Both the position numbers and the translations under genes were made by a program. From assembly GCA_035468355.1 (NCBI GenBank), contig DATITA010000155.1:1-64000 (forward strand): a DNA stretch of 64,000 bases, read 5' to 3'. The notes under the pieces were generated by a model. That model searched no databases. It saw only the letters and a program-made list of their open reading frames with translations, and was not told the DNA's origin. This stretch comes from DATKSS01 sp035468355. Lineage in GTDB: Bacteria > Chloroflexota > Dormibacteria > Dormibacterales > Dormibacteraceae. Positions 24,804 through 33,921 of the stretch are shown piece by piece (within the stretch, counting starts at the first letter, position 1; each line of letters begins with the position of its first letter).

Positions 24804-27257
24804 CTAGGGGACCAGGTTGATCAGCCGGTCCTGGACGTAGATCACCTTCGACGGATCGCGCCCGTTCAGCGCTGAGCGGACCTTCTCGCTGGCCATCGCC
24901 GCCGTCAGCGCATCGGCCTCGGAGAGCCCGGCGTTGACGCTGAGGCGGTCGCGCAGCTTGCCCGCGACCTGGACCACCAGGACCAGCTTCAGCTCAGCCG
25001 CAGCCGCGGCGTCGAACTCCGGCCACGAGGCATCGGCCAGCATCCCGCTCTCGCCCAACCTCTCCCACATCTCCTCGCAGATGTGTGGCGCCATCGGGTT
25101 CAACAGCTTGACGAGCGTCCGCACTGCCGCCTCCCATTCTCGGTCGCGCGCGCCACCACCCTGAAGGTAGTCCTGCATCGAGTTGGCCAGCTCCATCAGT
25201 GCCGCCACCGCGGTGTTGAAGCGCAGCTCCTCGTTCTGTTCGGTGACGCGCCCCACCGTCTGGGCCACCTTCCGCCGCAGAACGGCGACGTCCGCTCCAC
25301 GTCCTGACCCCGGGCCGCCCTCCACGATCGACTCCGGCTCCAGCACCAACCGCCATACGCGCTGCAAGAACCGCACGACTCCATTCAAGCCGGCGTCCGA
25401 CCACTCGACGTCCTCCTCCGGTGGGCCGATGAACATCTCGTAGATCCGCCCTGCATCCGCGCCCTGCGCCGCCACCAGCTCTTCAGGCGAGACCCCGTTG
25501 CCCAACGACTTCGACATCACCTGGCCGAACCGCTTGACCATCCCCTGGTTGAACAGCCGCGTGAAAGGCTCCGACACCTTGAGCAACCCGGCGTCGTAAA
25601 GCACCTTGGTGAAGAAGCGCGAGTAAAGGAGATGCAGGATCGCGTGCTCGACGCCGCCGGTGTACTGGTCGACCGGCATCCAGTGATTGGCGAGCTCCGG
25701 GTCGAAAGGTTGCGTCTCATCGTGCGGGCTGGCATACCTCAGGAAGTACCAGGACGAGTCGATGAAGGTGTCCATCGTGTCGGTCTCGCGTCGCGCCTCC
25801 CCGCCGCATTTCGGACATGTCGTGCGCCAGAACTCCGGAACGTCGGGCAGCGGCCGGTACTCCTTGGGCAGCAGCACGGGGAGCTGCATTGCCGGCACCG
25901 GGACGATTCCGTCGACGGGGCAGTAGACCACCGGGATTGGGGCCCCCCAGTAGCGCTGGCGCGAGATGAGCCAGTCCCGCAGCCGGTACTTGACCGCCGG
26001 CTTGCCCTTGCCCCTGGCTTCCAGCCATGCAGTCACCTTCTCGATCCCCGTGGCGGCGTCAAGGCCTGCGAACTCGCCGCTGTTGACCATCAGCCCCGGG
26101 CCGGTGTACGCCTCCCGCAGCTCACCTTGCTCGCCACCGGGCGGCGCGATCACCTCGCGAATGGGCAGGTAGTAAGTCGCCGCGAACTGGAAGTCGCGCT
26201 CGTCGTGCGCAGGCACGGCCATGATCGCGCCTGTGCCGTAAGTCATCAAAACGTAGTCGGCGACCCAGATCGGGATGCGCTCGCCATTGACTGGATTGAT
26301 CGCGAAGCCGCCGGTCGCGACGCCCGACTTCACACGCTCCGTGGACAACCGCTCGATCTCGGTCTCCTTGCGCGCCTTCTCGACGTAATCGCGGACGCGC
26401 TCTCGATGCTTCTCGGTGGTGATGCGCTCGACCAGCGGATGCTCCGGGGCAAGCACCATGAACGTCGCGCCGAACAACGTGTCCGGGCGCGTCGTGTAGA
26501 TGCGGACCGATTCGCCAGCGAGCCCCTCGACCTCGAAATCCACTTCGGCGCCCGTGCTGCGGCCGATCCAGTTCGTCTGCATCACGCGGACCTTGTGGGG
26601 CCACCTGTCGAGCAGGGCCAGGTCGTCGAGCAGCCGGTCGGCGTAGTCGGTGATCTTCAAGAACCACTGCTCGAGGTCGCGCTTCTCCACCTCGACGTCT
26701 GGATGGCGCCAGCACCGCCCGTTGATCACCTGCTCGTTTGCGAGCACGGTCTTGTCGACAGGGCACCAGTTGACGGGCGCCATGGCGCGGTAGGCCAGGC
26801 CGCGTTCGAGCATCAGGAGGAACAGCCACTGGGTCCAGCGGTAGTAGTCGGGTAGACAGCTGGTGACCTCGCGGTCCCAGTCGTAGAGGATGCCCATCAT
26901 CTTCAACTCGCGGGTGCCCTTGGCGATGTTCCCCAAAGTCCAGTTCTCCGGGTGCAGGTTTCCTCGCTTCATCGCCGCGTTCTCAGCCGGCAGCCCGAAC
27001 GCGTCCCACCCGAAGGGATGCAGCACCTCGAATCCCTGCATGCGCTTCATCCGCGCAAGGACGTCGCCCATCACGTAGTTGCGTGCATGCCCGACCGTCA
27101 GGTCGCCAGACGGGTAGGGGTACATGACCAGGTCGTAATACTTCGGCCTGGCAGAGTCGTCCCTCGCCTTCATCACCCCGCGCTCGCTCCAGACCTTCTG
27201 CCACTTGGGCTCGATGTCCTGGGGTACATAGACGCTACGGCGGGGCCGGCTCACCAT
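24804..27257 (-). CDS. leuS: Leucyl-tRNA synthetase
   Basis: A class I synthetase that charges tRNA-Leu. 817 residues from ATG 27257. The HIGH motif appears as TVGHARNY (about residues 54-61). The CP1 editing domain contains TTRPDTLFGATFMVLAPEHP and YGTGAIMAVPAHDERD. A zinc-ribbon-like CPKCGGEARRETDTMDTF precedes DSSWYFLRYASP, and the KMSKS motif reads VMSKSLGNGV. The start overlaps the end of the upstream EamA gene by 23 bp. GTG 27254 or TTG 27266 are alternatives that change the N-terminus by only a few residues. The first conserved segment is YVPQDIEPKWQKVW. Confidence 0.96.
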   Translation of the reverse strand: MVSRPRRSVYVPQDIEPKWQKVWSERGVMKARDDSARPKYYDLVMYPYPSGDLTVGHARNYVMGDVLARMKRMQGFEVLHPFGWDAFGLPAENAAMKRGNLHPENWTLGNIAKGTRELKMMGILYDWDREVTSCLPDYYRWTQWLFLLMLERGLAYRAMAPVNWCPVDKTVLANEQVINGRCWRHPDVEVEKRDLEQWFLKITDYADRLLDDLALLDRWPHKVRVMQTNWIGRSTGAEVDFEVEGLAGESVRIYTTRPDTLFGATFMVLAPEHPLVERITTEKHRERVRDYVEKARKETEIERLSTERVKSGVATGGFAINPVNGERIPIWVADYVLMTYGTGAIMAVPAHDERDFQFAATYYLPIREVIAPPGGEQGELREAYTGPGLMVNSGEFAGLDAATGIEKVTAWLEARGKGKPAVKYRLRDWLISRQRYWGAPIPVVYCPVDGIVPVPAMQLPVLLPKEYRPLPDVPEFWRTTCPKCGGEARRETDTMDTFIDSSWYFLRYASPHDETQPFDPELANHWMPVDQYTGGVEHAILHLLYSRFFTKVLYDAGLLKVSEPFTRLFNQGMVKRFGQVMSKSLGNGVSPEELVAAQGADAGRIYEMFIGPPEEDVEWSDAGLNGVVRFLQRVWRLVLEPESIVEGGPGSGRGADVAVLRRKVAQTVGRVTEQNEELRFNTAVAALMELANSMQDYLQGGGARDREWEAAVRTLVKLLNPMAPHICEEMWERLGESGMLADASWPEFDAAAAAELKLVLVVQVAGKLRDRLSVNAGLSEADALTAAMASEKVRSALNGRDPSKVIYVQDRLINLVP

Positions 27258-28083
27258 GAGGTTCAAATCTTAGGGATGCGAGCTCATGACCCACGATCGC
27301 GGCGAGGACGAGCCCCGCGCCCGCGGCTTGCAGCCAGCCCAATCTCTGGCCTGCCAGGACCACCGCCGCGGCCAGCGCCCAGGCCGGTTCGGTGGTCATG
27401 ATCAGGGCCGTGCGGCTCGCGCTGAGGTGCTGCTGCGCCCAGGTCTGGATGTAGAAGGCGAGCGCGGACGCGAAGAGGCCCGTCACCACGATCGCGAACC
27501 ACACGGACCCGCTCGGGAAGGACAGCGTGGTCGACCCGCTCGCGGTGAACACGACCGCGCCCGTTCCCATCTGCACCATGGCGAGCGGGGCCGACCGCAG
27601 GCCTGGCGACCACCGGCTCAAGAGCACGATGTGCAGCGCGTAGAGAAAGGCGCAGGCGACCGTCAACAAATCACCCAGCCCGAAGCCGCCCGGGCCGCCC
27701 ACCAGCATCACCGTGCCGCCCAGCGCGACCAGCACGGCGATCACTGTCCACGGGCGCAGGGCCACTCCAAACACCCGGTCGATGACCGGTGTGAAGACCA
27801 CGAAGAGGCCGGTGATCAACCCCGAGTTGCCAGGGCTGGTCATCGTGAGGCCGACGGTCTGCGCCAGGTAGCCACCCGCCAGCACCAAGCCGGCCAGCAC
27901 GCCGACCCGCAGCTCGCGGCGGGAGGGCAGCCCCCGCACCAGCACGACCATGACCAGGAAGGCCAGCGCGAAGCGCAGCTCCAGGAACGTCAGGGTCGGG
28001 TAGTGAGAGACTGCATCCTTGACCAGCACGAAGGTCCACCCCCAGACCGCGGTGACCATGAGAAGGAACAGGACGTAGATCAA
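27235..28083 (-). CDS. EamA/RhaT (DMT) family transporter
   Basis: 282 residues, about ten transmembrane helices arranged as two five-helix EamA repeats. The first is around VWGWTFVLVKDAVSHYPTLTFLELRFALAF and the second around YALHIVLLSRWSPGLRS. This is the drug/metabolite transporter superfamily; the substrate cannot be inferred. The TTG at 28083 shares its first base with the ATG of the divergent HIT gene; ATG 28059 is an alternative start that would shorten helix 1. It overlaps leuS, with which it is probably co-transcribed. Confidence 0.87.
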   Translation of the reverse strand: MIYVLFLLMVTAVWGWTFVLVKDAVSHYPTLTFLELRFALAFLVMVVLVRGLPSRRELRVGVLAGLVLAGGYLAQTVGLTMTSPGNSGLITGLFVVFTPVIDRVFGVALRPWTVIAVLVALGGTVMLVGGPGGFGLGDLLTVACAFLYALHIVLLSRWSPGLRSAPLAMVQMGTGAVVFTASGSTTLSFPSGSVWFAIVVTGLFASALAFYIQTWAQQHLSASRTALIMTTEPAWALAAAVVLAGQRLGWLQAAGAGLVLAAIVGHELASLRFEPHGEPAPP

Positions 28084-28568
28084 TGGAGCGACTCTGGGCG
28101 CCGTGGCGCATGCAGTACATCGGCGGTGACCAGCGACCCGGCTGCCTTTTCTGCCGGGTCCTCGAGAATCCCGACGACGAGGACGCCGCTCTCGCGGTCT
28201 GGCGCCCCCAGGGGGCTCTGGTCATGCTCAACAAGTTCCCGTACAACCCCGGGCATGCGATGGTCGCGCCCCAAGCGCATCAGGGAAGCATCGAGGAGAT
28301 GGACGACGCCCAGACCGCAAGCGTCATGCGCGCTGTTCGGCGCACCGTGGCGGTCCTGCGGACCGCGATGAGCCCGGAGGGCTTCAACATCGGGATCAAC
28401 ATCGGGCGCGCGGCCGGCGCCGGCATCCCCGACCACGTCCATTTTCATATCGTGCCGAGATGGAACGGCGACACCAACTTCATGGCCGTGATCGACGACG
28501 TCAAGGTCGTCAACGAGGCCTTGCTCGAGACCGCCGCCAAGCTCAAGCAGGCTTTCGCCGCCAGCTGA
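28083..28568 (+). CDS. HIT family hydrolase/phosphorylase
   Basis: 161 residues of the histidine-triad superfamily. The catalytic HxHxHxx motif is HVHFHIVPRW (about residues 118-127). The N-terminus MERLWAPWRMQYI and the CLFCRVLE zinc-type Cys pair match the Ap4A phosphorylase/hydrolase branch found in actinobacteria and related groups. It probably cleaves dinucleoside polyphosphates or adenylylated compounds in the cytosol. The ATG shares one base with the divergent EamA start. The 3' end overlaps the convergent amidohydrolase by 26 bp. Confidence 0.9.
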   Translation: MERLWAPWRMQYIGGDQRPGCLFCRVLENPDDEDAALAVWRPQGALVMLNKFPYNPGHAMVAPQAHQGSIEEMDDAQTASVMRAVRRTVAVLRTAMSPEGFNIGINIGRAAGAGIPDHVHFHIVPRWNGDTNFMAVIDDVKVVNEALLETAAKLKQAFAAS

Positions 28569-30021
28569 CCCTGCCGCCGACGACGGTCGCCATGACCCGT
28601 CCGTCCTCGACCACGGTGATGTCGCACAGCATCCCGGGACGCAGCGCGCCCAGGTCCTTTTCCATGCCGGCGGCGTACGCGGCGCCGGCCGTGTAGGCGC
28701 GTAGCGCCGCGGTACGCGTCATGGCGAGCTCTGGATACCAGCCCGCGTTACGACGCCAGGCGGTCGACGCTTCAATGCCCGCCAGCGGGTCGGCGCTCTC
28801 GACCGGGGCGTCCGAGCCGAACGCCAGCCTTGCGCCCGCGCGCTCGAGCGCCCGCCAGGCGTAGGAATGACCGGCGACCGCCGGCCAAAGCGCGTCGGCG
28901 AGCTCGCGGTCGGCCACCGCGTGGATGGGCTGCATAGACGCGATGACGCCGATGCGGGCGAAGCGCGGCATGTCTTTCGGGTTCACGCACTGGGCGTGCT
29001 CGATGCGCGGCCGCCACGTCCGCCACGCTCCCCGGTGCGGCGCCAGGGCGTCGAGCGCCCGGCGCACTGCGCCGTCGCCGATCGCGTGCAGGCACACGTT
29101 GAGCTCGGCCCGGGCGCAGCGCTCGACCATGTCGATCAGCTCGGGCTGGAGAAGGCGTGGCGTGCCAGTGCCGTCGAGCATCTCGGCCGTGCGGCTGCCG
29201 AGCGATCCGTCGAGAAAAGCCTTCACGCCCCAGATGCGGAGCCACGGATCGCCCCAGCCCGACCGCACGCCCATCCGCTCCGCGTGCGGCAGGTCGGACA
29301 GCGGAAGGTTGTAGACCACGCGCACCGCCAGGCGGCTTTCCGCGTTCAAGCGCTGGAGCGATGCGAACCCCTGGGCTCTGTCCATCGAGTGCACGGACGT
29401 GAGCCCGAGGCGGGCCAGGTCGAGCAGCACACGCGTCATGGCGGCGTCCAGCTCACCCTCGGAAGGCCGCGGCACGATGTCCCCCACCAGCGCCATCGCC
29501 GTCTCCCGGAGGACGCCGGTAGCCTCGCCCATCTCGTCCCGGTCGATCGAGCCGCCCGCCGGGTCGGTGGTCGCGCGGTCGATCCCCGCCTGCCGCAGCG
29601 CTTCGCTCGACACCCACGCCGAGTGCCCATCCTTGCGGCGCAGATACACGGGCCGGCCGCCGGCCGCCCTGTCGAGCTGGGCGCGGTTGGGAAACGCCGG
29701 GTCCGGCCAGGAGTCGTTGTACCAGCCTCCGCCCGACACCCAGCCGACCTTGGGAAGGGTTTTGGCCCGCTCCGACACCAGCCGCAGGGCCTCGGCCACG
29801 CTGGCGGCGCCGGCCAGGTCGAGAGTGAGCTTGCGGTTGGCCAGCCACTCGAGGTGGATGTGCGAGTCGATCAGCCCGGGCAGCGCTTTGCCTCTCAAAC
29901 GGACGACCTCGGCGCGGCGGCCCGCGGCAGCCCGGGCCCCGGCCCCCACGGCGAGGATGCGGCCGTCGACGCCTGCTGCCACCGCAGGCTCGCAGCCGGT
30001 GTACAGCGTGGGCTCGATCAC
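28543..30021 (-). CDS. YtcJ-like amidohydrolase (amidohydrolase family 3)
   Basis: 492 residues. TIM-barrel metal-dependent hydrolase with DSHIHLEWLANRKLTLDL (His54, His56) as the first metal pair. AFLDGSLGSRTAEML, LNVCLHAIGDGAVRRALDAL, RIEHAQCV and LAFGSDAPVESADPLAGI (metal Asp) supply the other elements of the YtcJ/Amidohydro_3 subfamily. The small beta-sandwich domain is split between both ends. Substrates of YtcJ proteins are mostly unknown; amide or N-formyl bonds are usual. GTG 30021 lies 7 nt after the acyl-CoA dehydrogenase stop, so the two are co-transcribed. Confidence 0.9.
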   Translation of the reverse strand: MIEPTLYTGCEPAVAAGVDGRILAVGAGARAAAGRRAEVVRLRGKALPGLIDSHIHLEWLANRKLTLDLAGAASVAEALRLVSERAKTLPKVGWVSGGGWYNDSWPDPAFPNRAQLDRAAGGRPVYLRRKDGHSAWVSSEALRQAGIDRATTDPAGGSIDRDEMGEATGVLRETAMALVGDIVPRPSEGELDAAMTRVLLDLARLGLTSVHSMDRAQGFASLQRLNAESRLAVRVVYNLPLSDLPHAERMGVRSGWGDPWLRIWGVKAFLDGSLGSRTAEMLDGTGTPRLLQPELIDMVERCARAELNVCLHAIGDGAVRRALDALAPHRGAWRTWRPRIEHAQCVNPKDMPRFARIGVIASMQPIHAVADRELADALWPAVAGHSYAWRALERAGARLAFGSDAPVESADPLAGIEASTAWRRNAGWYPELAMTRTAALRAYTAGAAYAAGMEKDLGALRPGMLCDITVVEDGRVMATVVGGRVSWRRKPA

Positions 30022-30028
30022 GCCGCCG

Positions 30029-31162
30029 TCACAGGCCGTAGGTCTTGGCGATGATCTCCTTCATGACCTCGTCGGTGCCTGCGCCAATGCGCGCGAGGCG
30101 GGCGTCCCGCCATGCGCGCTCCACCGGGAACTCGCGCATGTAGCCGTGGCCGCCGAGGATCTGAATCGCCTCATCAGCCACCTCGCATGCGACCTGGCTC
30201 GCCAGCAGCTTGGCCTGTGAGATCTCGCGCACGGGATACTCACCCTTGTTCCATTTCTCTGCCGTCTGATACACGAATGACTGCACCGCCGCGATCTTGG
30301 TGCCCATGTCGACGAGCTTGTGCTTGATCACCTGGAACTGCGCGATGGGCTGACCGAAAGCGGTGCGATTGCGCGCGTACTCCATCGCATACTCGAACAC
30401 GCCTTGAGCGCCCGCGATCGCGCCGGCCGCGGCGATCATGCGCTCTCCCTGCAGCTCCCACATCAGGTTCTTGAAACCGTCGCCTTCGTCGCCGATGAGG
30501 TTTGCCACCGGCACGTGGCAGTCCTCGAACAGGAGCTCCGCCGTGTCCGAGGAATGCATGCCCAGCTTCTGGAGGGTGCGGGTCACCGTGAAGCCCGGCG
30601 TCCCCTTCTCGACCAGCAGCAGGTTGTAGCCCTTGTGCCCCCGCTCGCGGTCGCCCTTGGTGACGACCAGCACCCAGTGGCACCTAGCGCCGTTGGTGAT
30701 GAAGATCTTGCGGCCGTTGACGATGAACTCATCCCCGTAGCGGCGCGCCACCGTCGTGATGCCGGCGACGTCGGAACCCGCGTCAGGCTCGGTGATGGCG
30801 AGCGCGGCGATCTGCTCGCCGCGGATCGCCGGCACCAGCCACTTTCGTTTCTGCTCCTCGGTGCCAAAGCGGAACAAAGGCGGCGTAGCCATCTCGGCCT
30901 GCACCGCCACGGCCATGCCCAGGCCGCCGCAGGCGAGCTTCGCCATCTCCTCCGACAGGACGACCGCTGAAAAGTAGTCACCGCCCTGGCCCCCGTACTC
31001 CGGTGGGTAGCGCAGCCCCAGGAAACCGAGCTCGCCAAAGCGCTCGAAGATAGAGTCGGGGAACGTCTTCTCCTCCCACTCCTCCAGGTGCGGCTGCACC
31101 TCCTTCTCGAGGAATCTCCGGATGTGCATCCGCAGCTCGTCGTGCGCGTCGGTGAAATACAT
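30029..31162 (-). CDS. Acyl-CoA dehydrogenase
   Basis: A 377-residue flavoenzyme that introduces the alpha-beta double bond in acyl-CoA thioesters and passes electrons to ETF. The FAD and substrate motifs ALAITEPDAGSDVAGI and IFITNGARCHWVLV are present, and the C-terminal RIGAGTDEVMKEII has Ala where medium-chain enzymes carry the catalytic Glu. The base is therefore probably the Glu in LQGERMIAAAGAI, as in long-chain or isovaleryl-CoA-type dehydrogenases. A start at MYFTDAHDELR fits the family. TAAACT (31171-31176, minus strand) ends 8 nt upstream, so the mRNA is likely leaderless. Confidence 0.92.
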   Translation of the reverse strand: MYFTDAHDELRMHIRRFLEKEVQPHLEEWEEKTFPDSIFERFGELGFLGLRYPPEYGGQGGDYFSAVVLSEEMAKLACGGLGMAVAVQAEMATPPLFRFGTEEQKRKWLVPAIRGEQIAALAITEPDAGSDVAGITTVARRYGDEFIVNGRKIFITNGARCHWVLVVTKGDRERGHKGYNLLLVEKGTPGFTVTRTLQKLGMHSSDTAELLFEDCHVPVANLIGDEGDGFKNLMWELQGERMIAAAGAIAGAQGVFEYAMEYARNRTAFGQPIAQFQVIKHKLVDMGTKIAAVQSFVYQTAEKWNKGEYPVREISQAKLLASQVACEVADEAIQILGGHGYMREFPVERAWRDARLARIGAGTDEVMKEIIAKTYGL

Positions 31163-31259
31163 GCGTGCCGAGTTTAAGCTCGGACGCGAGGCGACCGGCT
31201 TACGGTATGCTTCGCCGCCTGAATCCCCTTCGGGAAATTTCGTTTGTCTGGGAGTTGGA

Positions 31260-31358
31260 TTGGGCTCGGTAATCAAGAAGCGGCGCAAGAAGATGCGCAA
31301 GCACAAGCACAAGAAGATGCTGAAGAAGACGCGATGGGCGCGTCGCGCTCACGCCTAG
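31260..31358 (+). CDS. Small ribosomal protein bS22 (AURKAIP1/COX24-like), 32 residues
   Basis: A 32-residue, extremely basic peptide beginning MGSVIKKRRKKMRKHKHKKM and ending in TRWARRAHA. The MGSVIKKRRK(R/K)M...KHKK(L/M)LK(K)TR pattern is that of the AURKAIP1/COX24 C-terminal domain family. In actinobacteria it is the 30S subunit protein bS22, which sits near the decoding centre. It starts at TTG 31260 behind GGAG with a 5-nt gap; no ATG is available. A TATGCT box at 31206-31211 could be the promoter. It lies 21 nt before lemA, so the two may be co-transcribed. Confidence 0.85.
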   Translation: MGSVIKKRRKKMRKHKHKKMLKKTRWARRAHA

Positions 31359-31379
31359 GACGCGTAGGATGAGGCAGCA

Positions 31380-32033
31380 GTGGGCTGGGTAATTCTCGTT
31401 GTCGTCGTCCTCATCGTCCTCTGGCTCGTCTTCACCTACAACGGGCTTATCTCCGCGCGCAACCGGACCCAGGAAGCCTGGTCTGAGATTGACGTCGAGC
31501 TCAAGCGTCGCCACGATCTCATTCCGAACCTGGTCAACACCGTCCAGGGCTACATGGGACACGAGCGGGGCACCCTCGAAGCGGTCACCAACGCGAGGGC
31601 CGGCGCAGTCGCGGCCGGGGCCACCGGCGATCCCGCCAAGATCGGCCAGGCCGAGAACGTGCTCAGCCAGAGCCTCCGCAGCCTGTTCGCGGTGTCGGAG
31701 AACTACCCCGACCTGAAGGCCATCTCCGCCTTCACCAACCTCCAGGAGACCTTGACCGCCACCGAGGACAAGATCGAGTTCTCGCGCCGCTTCTACAACG
31801 GCAACGTGCGTGACTACAACATCAAGCTGCAGACCCTCCCCACCTCGCTGATCGCGGGGATGCTCGGGTTCAAGCCCTTCGGCTTCTTCCAGGCCGACGA
31901 CGCAGATCGCGCCGTCCCGCAGGTCAACTTCGGCAACATGCCGGCTCCTGGTGCTCCTGGTTCGCTCCCGCCGTCGACGGGCGCCTCGGGGCCCCCGCCT
32001 CCCGGCTCGGCCGGCCCGCCGCTGCAGAGCTAG
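31380..32033 (+). CDS. LemA family membrane protein
   Basis: 217 residues. One N-terminal transmembrane helix (GWVILVVVVLIVLWLVF) is followed by the LemA helical bundle: YNGLISARNRTQEAWSEIDV, LKRRHDLIPNLVNTVQGYMGHE, and FSRRFYNGNVRDYNIKLQTLP. The last 35 residues are Pro/Gly/Ser-rich and probably disordered. LemA proteins are widespread with the bundle on the outer face; their role is poorly known. Start GTG 31380 follows GAGG with a 6-nt gap, unlike the leaderless genes. It is preceded closely by bS22 and convergent with the phospholipase D-like gene. Confidence 0.9.
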   Translation: MGWVILVVVVLIVLWLVFTYNGLISARNRTQEAWSEIDVELKRRHDLIPNLVNTVQGYMGHERGTLEAVTNARAGAVAAGATGDPAKIGQAENVLSQSLRSLFAVSENYPDLKAISAFTNLQETLTATEDKIEFSRRFYNGNVRDYNIKLQTLPTSLIAGMLGFKPFGFFQADDADRAVPQVNFGNMPAPGAPGSLPPSTGASGPPPPGSAGPPLQS

Positions 32034-32048
32034 GGTTCGCCTGGCGGT

Positions 32049-33083
32049 TCACACCGCCGCCGCCGCGCTCGACCTGGCCCAATCGGCCTCGAACCTCGTC
32101 GCGTACTCGGATACCGCGTACGGGTCGCTCGTCTCGATGTCCAGCTCGTGGTTGACGTCAAGGCCGCTGCGAGTCCAGTTCGCAGACCCCAGGACCAGCT
32201 CGCCGTCGAACAGGCCGATCTTGGCGTGGAGCAGGGCGCCCCTGGGAACTGGGTACCAGCGAGCCGCGACCCCGCCGGCGACCAGCAGCGCGTAGGCGTG
32301 GAGGTTGTAGGCCTGGTTCGGGTCGAGCACGACTCGCACGTCGACACCCCGCCGGTGCGCGGAAACCAGCCCGTCGATCACCACCGGGTCGGTGAGCGTG
32401 TAGATCTCGGCCAGCGCCCGCCGCCTCGCGTGCAGGAGCGCGGCCTCCAGCATGTAACGGATCTCCTGCCCGGGGGTGGTCTGCCCGATCTCTCCCGGCA
32501 GCTCCGACAGCGGCGCCGGCCGGCCGCCCGACAGGCTCCAATCCTGCTCGAAGATCCTCACAAGCCTTCCGATCTCGGCCTCCACCCGGGTCTCGAGCAC
32601 GTAGTCGTGGTTGCGGTCGCTGTGCGCGCCCCAGTTCATGCCCCCGACCACCGCCTCGTCGTCCGCGATCAAGAGCTTCACGTGGTCGATCTGATGGCGC
32701 CCGTCGTCGACGGGATAAGCCCGCTCGGCAACACCCAGAGAATCCAGTCGCGCCGCCGATCTCCGGCTGGCGCTCACCGTCGGGTCGGTGATCACGCGCA
32801 CCGCGACGCCCCGCCCGGCGGCGGCGGCCAGCGCGCGCACCAGGTCTGGCCTCCCCAGCTCGTACACCTCGACCAGCACCCGCCGGCGGGCCGAGCCGAT
32901 CAGGCCTCCTAAGAGGGTGAAGATGCCGGCGTCCTGCCAGAGGCGCACGGGCTCGGAGGCGGCCGGCCGAACAACTTGCGCCGTCACCGGTGGCGCCGCC
33001 GCGGAAGCCGCCGGGGCAGGGTTCGAGCAACCCACCAGGCAGAAGGAGAGGAGCAACGCCCAGACGCAGGCCACTCGAACCAC
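32049..33083 (-). CDS. Phospholipase D-like lipoprotein (two HKD motifs)
   Basis: 344 residues. The signal MVRVACVWALLLSFCLVGCS has a lipobox with Cys19, so the protein is exported and lipid-anchored. Two PLD half-domains follow: DHVKLLIADDEAVVGGMNWG (HxK(x)4D form) and LHAKIGLFDGELVLGSANWT. These are the two catalytic His that form the phosphohistidine intermediate. The family covers phospholipases, cardiolipin synthases and nucleases; an extracellular lipid or nucleic-acid phosphodiesterase is likely. TAGCTT (33093-33098, minus strand) ends 9 nt before GTG 33083. Confidence 0.88.
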   Translation of the reverse strand: MVRVACVWALLLSFCLVGCSNPAPAASAAAPPVTAQVVRPAASEPVRLWQDAGIFTLLGGLIGSARRRVLVEVYELGRPDLVRALAAAAGRGVAVRVITDPTVSASRRSAARLDSLGVAERAYPVDDGRHQIDHVKLLIADDEAVVGGMNWGAHSDRNHDYVLETRVEAEIGRLVRIFEQDWSLSGGRPAPLSELPGEIGQTTPGQEIRYMLEAALLHARRRALAEIYTLTDPVVIDGLVSAHRRGVDVRVVLDPNQAYNLHAYALLVAGGVAARWYPVPRGALLHAKIGLFDGELVLGSANWTRSGLDVNHELDIETSDPYAVSEYATRFEADWARSSAAAAV

Positions 33084-33141
33084 AGCGACGCCAAGCTACC
33101 GGCGCCACGCCCAGGCGCCAACCCAGGGTGTTAAGGACGGA

Positions 33142-33921
33142 TCAGATCAGCTCGACCTTCATGCCCGCCCTGGCCCCGAGCAGCTTGTCGGCCCGCGCTT
33201 CGCGCACCGCGACCTCCAGGTAGCCCATGCTCCCGACGTACACGAAGGGCTCGTTTGGGCGTCCGTCCGAGTAGGTCGTGGCGATCGCCGTGATGTCGTG
33301 GTTGTGGACGCGCATCCGGCGCGGCGGGGCCTTCAAGTTGGTCACGAGATTCCCGAACCCGTCGGTCCACAGCACCCGCGGTCCCAGGTCCGGCAATCCG
33401 ACCGGAGGGTCCGCCGGCGGCCCCAGCGACTCCAGCGGGACTCCCGCCGCGAGCGCAGCCGCGGCCGGCGCGAACACGTCACGCCCCTCGAACGTCGGCG
33501 CGCCGTGCGGCCGCGGAGCCAGCTCGATCACGGACTGGATGCCGACCTCTTCGATCACGATCGCGAAAAGCCCGTTGTCCGGCCCGATGTAGTACCGGCC
33601 GCCCGCGCGCACGACCAGCCGCCGCCTCGTGGTCCCCACCCCAGGGTCGACCACGGCCAGGTGCACCGACCCGCCCGCGAAATGCCGGGTTCCGGCAAAC
33701 ACCATGAACGCGCCCGCCGACACGTCGAACCGCGGGACCTCGTGGCTGACGTCGACCAGGACCGCGTTGGGGCAACCCGCGAGGACCACCCCCTTCATGG
33801 CGGCGACCAGGGGCGAACCAGAACCAAAATCGGTCGTGAAGGTGACGACCGGGGGAGCCTCTAGCGGCCCGCTACCAGTACCGCGTCTCCTTCCAAGGGT
33901 CGGCCTCGTCGTGATACCCAC
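33142..33921 (-). CDS. SAM hydroxide adenosyltransferase (DUF62)
   Basis: These enzymes hydrolyse S-adenosylmethionine to adenosine and methionine (chlorinase/fluorinase fold). Visible signatures are VTFTTDFGSGSPLVAAMKG, VDVSHEVPRFDVSAGAF, GGSVHLAVVDPGVGTTRR, YYIGPDNGLFAIV, FEGRDVFAPAAAALA and the C-terminal TDGFGNLVTNL. The Asp/Arg/His set that holds the hydroxide in non-halogenating members appears to be there. The start is uncertain: no ATG/GTG/TTG lies close to VVTFTTDFG. GTG 33921 is the nearest, adds 24 residues and overlaps the upstream gene by 50 bp; TTG 33939 is another candidate. Confidence 0.88.
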   Translation of the reverse strand: MGITTRPTLGRRRGTGSGPLEAPPVVTFTTDFGSGSPLVAAMKGVVLAGCPNAVLVDVSHEVPRFDVSAGAFMVFAGTRHFAGGSVHLAVVDPGVGTTRRRLVVRAGGRYYIGPDNGLFAIVIEEVGIQSVIELAPRPHGAPTFEGRDVFAPAAAALAAGVPLESLGPPADPPVGLPDLGPRVLWTDGFGNLVTNLKAPPRRMRVHNHDITAIATTYSDGRPNEPFVYVGSMGYLEVAVREARADKLLGARAGMKVELI

